This document shows positions 54,517-62,086 of a stretch of 64,000 nt of DNA, in pieces (positions within the stretch are counted from its first letter, which is position 1; each line of letters begins with the position of its first letter). Both the position numbers and the translations under genes were made by a program. This DNA comes from Bacillota bacterium (GTDB taxonomy: Bacteria > Bacillota > Clostridia > Lachnospirales > Lachnospiraceae), in contig JAEZMV010000009.1 in NCBI GenBank assembly GCA_023414875.1, positions 1 through 64,000 on the forward strand, read 5' to 3'. The notes under the pieces were generated by a model that worked only from the letters and a program-made list of their open reading frames with translations, searched no databases and had not been told where the DNA came from.

Positions 54517-54939
54517 ATGTTAAAAATGTATGTAAAATTAAGAAACAAACGGAAAAACCAAAAGGGTTTCACACTCATTGAACTCATTGTTGTTATTGCA
54601 ATCCTTGGTATTTTGGCTGCGATTGCAATTCCAAGAATGGCAGGTTTCACTGATAAAGCAAAGCAGGCGAATGACAAAGAATATGGTAATCTGGTGGCTC
54701 ATGCAGTTCAGACGATGATTGCGTCTGATGATGTAAAAGTGACAAGTGAAAGTACTGATATTGTGTTGACAATTGACAATACTGGAGATGTAAGTAATGC
54801 TACTAATCTCAATGCCTTTGGTGCTACTGAAAAAGCTATATTAGTTAAAATGCAACCTAAGAAGGCCTTGAGTTCTTACACTACTTTAACAGTTACAATT
54901 TCAGGTACAACAAATGAAATAAAAGTAGTGGGTGCATAA
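54517..54939 (+). CDS. pilA: Major type IV pilin
   Basis: 140 residues. A basic leader of 17 residues ends in KG, with cleavage between Gly17 and Phe18 by PilD; the mature protein starts FTLIELIVVIAILGILAAIA with Glu at position +5 (Glu22). The hydrophobic helix runs to about residue 45, and a Thr/Ser-rich globular domain follows. It lies behind a 157-bp gap with a good ribosome binding site (AAAGGAGAG) and may have its own promoter. It is the most likely pilus subunit. Confidence 0.9.
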   Translation: MLKMYVKLRNKRKNQKGFTLIELIVVIAILGILAAIAIPRMAGFTDKAKQANDKEYGNLVAHAVQTMIASDDVKVTSESTDIVLTIDNTGDVSNATNLNAFGATEKAILVKMQPKKALSSYTTLTVTISGTTNEIKVVGA

Positions 54940-55062
54940 TAGTATTTATATATTATTATTTGCATCTGAATAGAGATAATATTGCAATCCTAATTTAGAA
55001 ATTGTTACAAAGGATGGCGCTATAAATGATTTGTTTTAATTAATTTATTATATTTTACATAA

Positions 55063-55842
55063 GTGGGAGTGATAATTCTGGATTATATCATCATTTGTAT
55101 CTTTGGTTTACTTATAGGAAGTTTTATGAATGTATGTATATACCGGATCCCGAAGGGGGAATCAATAGCATTTCCCCCTTCTCATTGCTCCCAATGTAAA
55201 CATGCATTATCACCGCTGGATTTAATTCCAGTGGTAAGTTATCTGTTTCTTAGAGGCAGATGCAGGTACTGCAAGGAAAAAATAGCAATTCGTTATCCAT
55301 TGGTAGAACTCATGACAGCTCTGCTAACCCTTGCGGTGTATGTTAAGTACGGATTTGATTTTAAAACTGGAATTTATCTATTGTTGGTTTACGCCGTAAT
55401 CGTAGCCTCCTTTATTGACTTGGATCATAGGATAATCCCTGACTCGGTCAATTTATTTCTTGGCATTACAGGCTTTCTATTTCTCTTTACCGGCTTTACG
55501 GTTAACTGGAAGCAAGGCTTGTTAGGGGCTTTGATAGGCGGAGGCGTTCTACTATTACTGGGTTATTTTGCATTATGGTTTTTACGGAAAGAAGGCATGG
55601 GTGGCGGTGACATTAAGCTACTTGCCGCATGCGGATTATATTTGGGGATGGGTAAGACAATTATGGCTTTAATATTGTCCGCCTATATCGCATTAATTAT
55701 TATACTTGTATTATTCATAGCGAAAAGGTATCAAAAGGATCAGTATATCCCCTATGGACCATTCATATCAGCAGGAGTGATCACTGTAGTTTTATTTTAT
55801 CAGGATATTTTGAATATATATGTTGAGTTGTTATATCGATAG
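55063..55842 (+). CDS. pilD: Prepilin peptidase / methyltransferase PilD
   Basis: 259 residues, seven or eight membrane helices. The cytoplasmic zinc site has four Cys (CSQC at 42-45 and CRYC at 67-70). The aspartyl protease residues are in FIDLDHRIIPD (Asp119/121 region) and GGGDIKLLA. It cuts leader peptides of the pilins and methylates the new N-terminus. The start is unclear: the GTG at 55063 and GTG at 55069 lack a good ribosome binding site, while a CTG at 55078 (LDYIIICIFG) has GGGAG 8 bp upstream. Confidence 0.92.
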   Translation: MGVIILDYIIICIFGLLIGSFMNVCIYRIPKGESIAFPPSHCSQCKHALSPLDLIPVVSYLFLRGRCRYCKEKIAIRYPLVELMTALLTLAVYVKYGFDFKTGIYLLLVYAVIVASFIDLDHRIIPDSVNLFLGITGFLFLFTGFTVNWKQGLLGALIGGGVLLLLGYFALWFLRKEGMGGGDIKLLAACGLYLGMGKTIMALILSAYIALIIILVLFIAKRYQKDQYIPYGPFISAGVITVVLFYQDILNIYVELLYR

Positions 55843-56020
55843 ATATCTTGTATTCACCTAGTATTAACAGGATTTTATCAATTAGAAAAAAGTTAGAAAA
55901 TAACGGTGGAGATAACTGACAAATCACTATGAAGGTGAGGTCAGATGTTCATAAATATAATAGATAAATATATAAAGTAAGTTAAGATTTTATGCCATTT
56001 CATCAAGGAGGGAGGAGTAT

Positions 56021-56470
56021 ATGAACCTTATGAATAAAAATATTATCAGGAATCAAAAGGGAATAACCATGCTTGAAATATTAATAGCCATTACTATTTT
56101 ATCAATATTGGTTACTTCTTTTTTTTCTGCATTTATTTATTCCGCTAAGGTAAATAAAATAACCGAAGAAACAACAGATACAACATACATTGCGCAGAAA
56201 TGTATGGAAGAATTATATAAATTAAGCACTACGGCCACAACAAAGATTCTGGATCGTACAAGAACGGAATTAGTCGCCAGAGGTTATACACAGGAAATAT
56301 CACTTCCCTTATATAAGTATAAAAAAGAAATCGATGGATTTTATGTTTTAATAAAGCTAGATACTGCTGCTTACACAGATAACCTCTATAAAGTAGTCGT
56401 ATCTGTATTCAATGATTCCGGATACACAAAACTGTCTACAAAAATGGAGGATATTTTAACCTGGCAATAG
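56021..56470 (+). CDS. Minor pilin with PulG-type leader
   Basis: 149 residues. Leader NQKG ends at Gly14, followed by ITMLEILIAITILSILVTSF with Glu at +5 (Glu19). The rest is a small domain rich in Thr/Lys. Minor pilins prime assembly and tune function. Ribosome binding site AAGGAGGG. The next pilin gene starts 11 bp on. Confidence 0.85.
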   Translation: MNLMNKNIIRNQKGITMLEILIAITILSILVTSFFSAFIYSAKVNKITEETTDTTYIAQKCMEELYKLSTTATTKILDRTRTELVARGYTQEISLPLYKYKKEIDGFYVLIKLDTAAYTDNLYKVVVSVFNDSGYTKLSTKMEDILTWQ

Positions 56471-56481
56471 GAGGGGGAGTA

Positions 56482-56910
56482 ATGTTATCAAACAAAAAAG
56501 GGGTAACTCTTTTGGAATTAATTATAGCATTAGCTATCATGTCTATTATCATGGCAGTATGCTTTTCTGTATTCAGTTATGGTATGAAAGGATATCAAAG
56601 GGAAACAGCAAATGTAGATAGTCAAATTGATGTACGGTATGTCTTAAACTATCTTAATCGTGAGATCAGAAGAGCAGAGCATGTGGAAGTGAACACAAAT
56701 ATACTAAAGCTAACAGATGAGACAGGTAATATTACGGAATACAAGTTAAACGGGGATGAAATCATAAAAAATGCAACTACACTAGTTGACGGAATTAATA
56801 CTTTTATGGTAACTATGAACGGCGATAAAATAGAAATATTCATTGAAAGTGTAGAAAATTCAAGCGGTGACTCCTATGAGTTATCTTCAGAAATCACAAT
56901 TAGGAAATAA
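56482..56910 (+). CDS. Minor pilin / pseudopilin
   Basis: 142 residues. Leader KKG (Gly7) then VTLLELIIALAIMSIIMAVC with Glu at +5 (Glu12). The C-terminal part is short and polar, including FMVTMNGDKIEIFIES. It resembles the PilW/GspJ type, but no exact assignment is possible. Ribosome binding site AGGAGGGGG. Confidence 0.83.
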   Translation: MLSNKKGVTLLELIIALAIMSIIMAVCFSVFSYGMKGYQRETANVDSQIDVRYVLNYLNREIRRAEHVEVNTNILKLTDETGNITEYKLNGDEIIKNATTLVDGINTFMVTMNGDKIEIFIESVENSSGDSYELSSEITIRK

Positions 56911-56925
56911 TTAGGGGTGAATAAA

Positions 56926-58401
56926 ATGTTAAAGAATCAAAAGGGTGCAGCCTTAATATTTGTTCTAATGATGTTTACGGTATTTTCTATTTTATTTTTA
57001 GCTATGCTCGGTTCGGTAGTAACAAATCAACGCATGTCATATAAGGATAAAGAATTTCAGGAAACCTATTATATCGCAGAATCCGGTGTGACTAAGCGAA
57101 TGGAAGCTTTTAAAGATGAAGTGATGCAGGCATATCATAGTACTGCAAATCAGACTTCGTTCTTTCATGCCATTGAAACGGTAATCAGTCCGAATACAGT
57201 CATAAATAATTATGAGCTTGCACAAGGAATTCAACCTACCGCCACGGTAACCATAAGCAGAATATCTCCCTTATACAGCAATCCTAGCGTGTATACAATT
57301 ACTTCAATGGGCGTAATAGATGATAGCACCAGAGTAGTAACAAAGGATATTAGTTTGAGGTGGGTAACGAATAATCCATATAATTTTCAGATGGATATGA
57401 CTGTTTTCTCAATAAACAACGTAGGATTGCTAAATGGATCGATTAATGGACCCTTGGGTACGAATGCAAGCGGCCCGAGTGCAATCAACATATCAGGAAA
57501 TCCCAACATTGATGATGTCTATCTACTGCCGGGAGCCGGATTGAGTGCTCAAACCTGGTGGCTAAATAACTGGACAAATGGAGGTAATCATAAGAATACA
57601 CTACCGGGAGCAAGAACATATGGTATGCCTATATTTCCTACTTATCCGGAATATAGTAAAAAGCCCGATGATGTAGTAAGTGGGAGTGGTAACACTCACA
57701 GGGTAATTGATAATGGAAGCGTTAATATTACCAGTTATCTGGCGCACAATTATATACTGGATTTAGATCGTAATGCATATATCCCGGAGATAAATATCAA
57801 TAGTAATAGGAATCTGTATATCGATGTAGGCGATAAGAACAGAGAGATAGTAATAGGTAAGTTAAATCTGAATTCCGGTCATATTATTCTATTGGGTACC
57901 GGTAAACTTACCATATATATAAAAGACAGTATTAATCTGAGCGCAGGGAGTACAATCAACAGTCCAGCAAATCCAAGCAATGCAACACAAGTTAGTGATT
58001 CTATTAAAAAACTTCTGGTATATTATGAAGGTGATTCTTCCAATAAAACAATAACGATGTCCGGGTCTCAAAAAATCTATGGTTCCCTTTATGCAAAGGA
58101 TGCAGATATGAACATTACAGCTGGATCAGGGTTTTTGGGTAATGTAGTGACCGGAGGGTTACATGTGAATATTAATGGTGGAACCAATGTGGTAACTAAT
58201 TTCTTTTATGCTCCAAACGCGGCAGTTAGTATATCGGGAGGAGGTACTGTGAATGGTCCAATTGTATCGAATTCCTTCACTTTAGATGGGGGGGCTTCTG
58301 TTACATACAATCCCAGTGGAGGGATTGTTGATAATCCATTTACGGTGGGTAATTCAATTGACGACTTAATACCGATACAGGGAGCGCTTAGAGAACAATA
58401 A
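56926..58401 (+). CDS. PilX-like pilus assembly protein with beta-rich domain
   Basis: 491 residues. The N-terminus NQKGAALIFVLMMFTVFSIL is a prepilin-like leader and hydrophobic helix, but without Glu at +5, as in PilX/GspK-type tip proteins. The large remaining part is Asn/Gly/Ser-rich with repeated beta strands (NINGGTNVVTNFFYAP-type segments), like adhesin-type beta-helices. It may be the tip adhesin. I chose the ATG at 56926 (AGGGGTGA 5 bp upstream) over the GTG at 56917. Confidence 0.75.
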   Translation: MLKNQKGAALIFVLMMFTVFSILFLAMLGSVVTNQRMSYKDKEFQETYYIAESGVTKRMEAFKDEVMQAYHSTANQTSFFHAIETVISPNTVINNYELAQGIQPTATVTISRISPLYSNPSVYTITSMGVIDDSTRVVTKDISLRWVTNNPYNFQMDMTVFSINNVGLLNGSINGPLGTNASGPSAINISGNPNIDDVYLLPGAGLSAQTWWLNNWTNGGNHKNTLPGARTYGMPIFPTYPEYSKKPDDVVSGSGNTHRVIDNGSVNITSYLAHNYILDLDRNAYIPEININSNRNLYIDVGDKNREIVIGKLNLNSGHIILLGTGKLTIYIKDSINLSAGSTINSPANPSNATQVSDSIKKLLVYYEGDSSNKTITMSGSQKIYGSLYAKDADMNITAGSGFLGNVVTGGLHVNINGGTNVVTNFFYAPNAAVSISGGGTVNGPIVSNSFTLDGGASVTYNPSGGIVDNPFTVGNSIDDLIPIQGALREQ

Positions 58402-58414
58402 CCGGAGGTAATTT

Positions 58415-59530
58415 ATGAAGCATACGAAAGAAACAAAACTTAACAACATTCAGAATAATCTTAGTCAAGGGAAGCTAAAGCTGCAAAGCAAGCAAAAACC
58501 CATGATAGGGGTTGACATCGGAACCAATTCCATTGAGATTGTTCAAATGAAAAATAACGGTAGAATTAAAAGTTATGGATTGGAGATAGTTCCGGAAGGT
58601 ATGGTTAATCAAGGAAGGGTGGAGACGATTTTCCCTCTGGCGGATATTATTAGAAGATGTATCAATAATAACAAAATTAAGGGAAGTACATGTTCACTAT
58701 GCCTATCCAGCAATGAATTAATCATTAGAGAGCTAACGTTACCCGAGATGTCGGAAGCTCAAATCTATGAGAATATTCAAATTGAAATTACCAGCATATT
58801 ACCGTTAAAGCATGATGAATATTGCGTGGATTATAAGATCTTAGAATATATTTCGTCCCATGACAATGCACCGAATAAGCTGAGAATTATGGTGGCTACA
58901 GCGCCGGTAAGCCTGATTCGTTCTTATATGAATGTTCTAAAAAGGGCAAAATTAAAGGTTGTACATATCGATGTCGCTCCAAATGTGGTAGGTAAGATTC
59001 TAAAATGGATGATACAAAAAGTCGGTCACAATTTCGGAAATAATAATGTTTGTTTTATTGATTTTGGAGGTCAATCTACGCAGGTAATTATCTTAAAAGA
59101 GGGAAACTATTTTATTCATAAAGTGATTGCAAGTGGCGGTGCTTATCTGACTTCCATTATTGCAGAAAAAGGTAATATGGATTTCTTTCGAGCGGAAGAA
59201 CATAAATATAGGACGAATTTTTTTGATGAAACATCTTATAATGAACTGAACATTCATGTGAAGAATTATTTTGAATATCTTCTGACAGACATAGGAAGAA
59301 CGATGGAGTTCTTTGATAATCGCAATAATCATATCGGTATTGACCATATCTTTATCATGGGAGGTGGGAGCTTACTGCCGGGGTTGAGAAACTTTATGAA
59401 GGCACACCTGACACCGGAGGTAAACCTGATTTCTGATGTATTAGGATCAACCAATACAGGTAATGAATTTTATAAGAAAACATCACTTTATACCTATGCA
59501 ATTGGCGCGACGATGAGGGAGGAGTGGTGA
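58415..59530 (+). CDS. pilM: Pilus assembly protein PilM
   Basis: 371 residues. Actin-like ATPase fold: GVDIGTNSIEIVQMK (about 32-46), VCFIDFGGQSTQVIIL and IFIMGGGSLLPGLRNFM are the nucleotide-binding parts. PilM couples the cytoplasmic ATPase to PilN/PilO. About 28 basic, Gln-rich residues precede the fold. Ribosome binding site CGGAGG. Confidence 0.92.
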   Translation: MKHTKETKLNNIQNNLSQGKLKLQSKQKPMIGVDIGTNSIEIVQMKNNGRIKSYGLEIVPEGMVNQGRVETIFPLADIIRRCINNNKIKGSTCSLCLSSNELIIRELTLPEMSEAQIYENIQIEITSILPLKHDEYCVDYKILEYISSHDNAPNKLRIMVATAPVSLIRSYMNVLKRAKLKVVHIDVAPNVVGKILKWMIQKVGHNFGNNNVCFIDFGGQSTQVIILKEGNYFIHKVIASGGAYLTSIIAEKGNMDFFRAEEHKYRTNFFDETSYNELNIHVKNYFEYLLTDIGRTMEFFDNRNNHIGIDHIFIMGGGSLLPGLRNFMKAHLTPEVNLISDVLGSTNTGNEFYKKTSLYTYAIGATMREEW

Positions 59531-59531
59531 T

Positions 59532-60089
59532 ATGAAATATGATATTAATTTAATGCCCAAGAATAATGACAAATCGGCAATACAGACTGTTATTATTTCC
59601 TTACTGTTACTACTAATTATCATCGGCGGCTTGGGGTATTTTTGTTATTATATGCCTGTTCAGGAAAGAAATCACTTAAAAGCTGATATCAAAGATTTAG
59701 AAGATGAGCTTGCTTCGAGTAGTGACTTAGAACAAGAATATATTGAATTATCTGATAAAGTATCTAAATTACTTGAAATAGAGATAAAATTAAAGAATTT
59801 AAAAGAGAATAATATTAAAACCACAGAGATCTACGATGGGTTAGAAAAAAGCATTCCAAAGAATATTACCTTGGACAAAATAGTATTGGACGAGGGAGGA
59901 ATAATCACCATAGAGGGGTATTCACCAACGCATACGGATATTGCTCAGTTTCTTGTAAATCTTAGAAAAGTGGATAAGGTACTAGTTGTTGAATTTCAAA
60001 TGTTGGACAATAACAATCCGAAAAAACCGAATGAGTTTACGATTCAATTAGCTTGGAATGTTATTACCATGAATGGGGGGATACAATGA
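59532..60089 (+). CDS. pilN: Pilus assembly protein PilN
   Basis: 185 residues. The short cytoplasmic N-terminus begins MKYDINLMPK, as in PilN (INLLP-type, binds PilM), followed by one membrane helix (about 18-38) and a coiled coil (45-90) leading to a periplasmic-like ferredoxin fold. It starts 1 bp after pilM. Confidence 0.88.
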   Translation: MKYDINLMPKNNDKSAIQTVIISLLLLLIIIGGLGYFCYYMPVQERNHLKADIKDLEDELASSSDLEQEYIELSDKVSKLLEIEIKLKNLKENNIKTTEIYDGLEKSIPKNITLDKIVLDEGGIITIEGYSPTHTDIAQFLVNLRKVDKVLVVEFQMLDNNNPKKPNEFTIQLAWNVITMNGGIQ

Positions 60090-60769
60090 AAAAGATATCG
60101 AATAGAGAAAAATTATTGTTGCTTGTGGTTTTAGTTCTTGTTGCGATATACTTCTTCATTGATAAAATGTATACTCCAATCACTGACGAAGTGAAAGAAT
60201 TAAGGAAGCAGTCCGAGGATTTGGCTATTCAGGTTGAAGATATGAATAATAAAGAAGAACTGATTGCTGATTTATCATCGCAAGAAGAGACATTACAAAA
60301 GGAAATAAACGAAGTTAACAAAGATATCTTTGTTGTCTGGGACGACCCGGAACTTCTAGTCTATATTGAGAGAGTATTTGGCGAATTTGGAGAAGTTAAA
60401 AGTGAGGCATTTTCTGAAACACTTGATGCAACCGGGTATTGGACGGGAGATGTTACTTTAAGTTATGAAACAAATTATGAAAATCTTAAAAAAATAATGA
60501 CTGAATTTGAAAAAAACAAATACTTTAATACGGTAGTCACCTTTGATATAAGTTCTAGGAGTGCGGAGCAAGCAAATATAGATCCTAATACAGGTATAAT
60601 TACAGATACAACTTTAGATACGGATAATTCAGATGAAGTTACAAACGATGATACGTTAGTTGTTAATCTTGTACTAAGATTTTATTCACAAGAGACTTTT
60701 GGTAAGTATCCGGACAACTATGATTTTATGAAGGGAATATTCGGTAAGGAAAATATATTCAAGGAATAA
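60086..60769 (+). CDS. pilO: Pilus assembly protein PilO-like
   Basis: 227 residues. One membrane helix (about 9-27) is followed by a coiled coil (35-80) and a small folded domain. It is the PilO partner of PilN, although the sequence is divergent and assigned mainly by layout. The ATG at 60086 overlaps the pilN stop by 4 bp and follows GGGGGG; an earlier in-frame ATG at 60053 is unnecessary. Confidence 0.78.
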   Translation: MKKISNREKLLLLVVLVLVAIYFFIDKMYTPITDEVKELRKQSEDLAIQVEDMNNKEELIADLSSQEETLQKEINEVNKDIFVVWDDPELLVYIERVFGEFGEVKSEAFSETLDATGYWTGDVTLSYETNYENLKKIMTEFEKNKYFNTVVTFDISSRSAEQANIDPNTGIITDTTLDTDNSDEVTNDDTLVVNLVLRFYSQETFGKYPDNYDFMKGIFGKENIFKE

Positions 60770-61063
60770 AACCTTATAATTTTAAAATTCAAAATAAAGA
60801 TTTAAGTTCAGCCATCCCAAGATATTGAAAAGACTCAGGTTAAGCAAAACAGTAGCAAGTAAAGGGCAGGATTGATTATATCCTGTCCTATTAATATGTG
60901 ATACAACCTTATTTTGGGCCTTATAGATCTATTATACTAAAATAATGTCAAAACTAACTCCAAGACTTTGTACAAACTTTTTACAAAATCATGGAAATAT
61001 GATATGTTATCATGTATAATAATAGGAGCAGTTTGACTGAAACATTGAAAAAGAAGGTATTCG
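60770..61063. other. Intergenic region between pilus operon and glycosyltransferase
   Basis: A stem AGGGCAGGAT / ATCCTGTCCT at 60863-60889 probably ends the pilus operon. A promoter for the next gene may be TTTACA at 60980 with TATGTT at 61003 (17-bp spacer), with a TATAAT at 61015 as alternative. No gene was seen. Confidence 0.4.
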
Positions 61064-62086
61064 ATGGAAATTAACGTATATAGAACCAATCAAAACAGAT
61101 CAGTTGAATCGAAGTTATCACTTGTTATTCCTGTATATCAGGAGGGTAGCCATATTCGAAACTCAATTGGTGTCATTGAAGAAGTACTAATATCCAATCA
61201 AATTAAATATGAATTTATCTTAATAGATGATGGTTCCAGAGATAATACCTGGGAGGAAATCAAAAAATTAGCACAGGAGAATGTGAATATAACCTCCTTA
61301 CGTTTAAGCAGGAATTTTGGCAAAGAATCTGCCCTTTGTGCCGGACTGGAGTATGCACAGGGGGATATGATATTAGTTATGGATGGTGATTTACAGCATC
61401 CCCCGGCATTAATCCCGGAGATGGTGAAAGCATGGCGGGATGAGGGTTATGATGTGGTAGAAGGGGTAAAAAGCTCAAGAGGGAAAGAAAGTCTATTCTA
61501 TAAAGTATGTGCCAAATTCTTTTACTATATTATTTATAAGACGGCTAACATTAACCTGGGAAAGGCATCGGATTATAAATTGCTCGATCGCAAGGTAATT
61601 GATGCCTGGAAGGAGATGCCTGAACGAGCTACCTTCTTCCGTGGAATGACAGCTTGGCTCGGCTTTGATCGTAAGCAAATAAGCTTTGATGTGGCTGACC
61701 GCGTCAACGGTAAGACCAAATGGTCCGTCCTCCGCCTGCTTCGATTGGCTATCAATGCAATTACCTCCTACACCTCGGTTCCACTTCATTGTATCACGGT
61801 TCTCGGAATATTTATGTTTATCGGAGCCATCATTTTAGGTGCACAAACGCTCTATATGAAATTTGCGGGAAAGGCAACCAGCGGATTTACAACAGTTATT
61901 TTGTTGCAGCTGATCATCGGAAGCTCGATTATGATAAGCCTTGGTATGATTGGTATTTATCTGACTAAAATATATAAAGAGGTTAAGGGAAGACCCAGAT
62001 ATCTGATATCTAAGTGTGTAAAGGGCAGTGATTGTATTAAAAACAGTTGTGAGAACCTTTCAAATAAGGAGGGTGAAGGATGCTAG
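61064..62086 (+). CDS. GT2 glycosyltransferase, polyisoprenyl-phosphate type (GtrB/DPM1-like)
   Basis: 340 residues. The GT-A domain has the metal motif LIDDGSRDNTW (about 49-59) and VMDGDLQHPPALIP (97-110), and the two C-terminal membrane helices (about 240-262 and 278-300) are typical of enzymes making undecaprenyl-phosphate sugars. Such a lipid-linked sugar feeds a large GT-C membrane enzyme, which fits the next gene, overlapping by 7 bp. Ends with a Cys-rich tail. A role in glycosylating pilin is only an idea. Confidence 0.92.
   Translation: MEINVYRTNQNRSVESKLSLVIPVYQEGSHIRNSIGVIEEVLISNQIKYEFILIDDGSRDNTWEEIKKLAQENVNITSLRLSRNFGKESALCAGLEYAQGDMILVMDGDLQHPPALIPEMVKAWRDEGYDVVEGVKSSRGKESLFYKVCAKFFYYIIYKTANINLGKASDYKLLDRKVIDAWKEMPERATFFRGMTAWLGFDRKQISFDVADRVNGKTKWSVLRLLRLAINAITSYTSVPLHCITVLGIFMFIGAIILGAQTLYMKFAGKATSGFTTVILLQLIIGSSIMISLGMIGIYLTKIYKEVKGRPRYLISKCVKGSDCIKNSCENLSNKEGEGC

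Noticed and set aside
55930..55979. Tiny frame with GAGGTCAG upstream before the minor pilin gene
   Set aside because: Only 11 codons, AT-rich, no similarity to anything; not better than chance.
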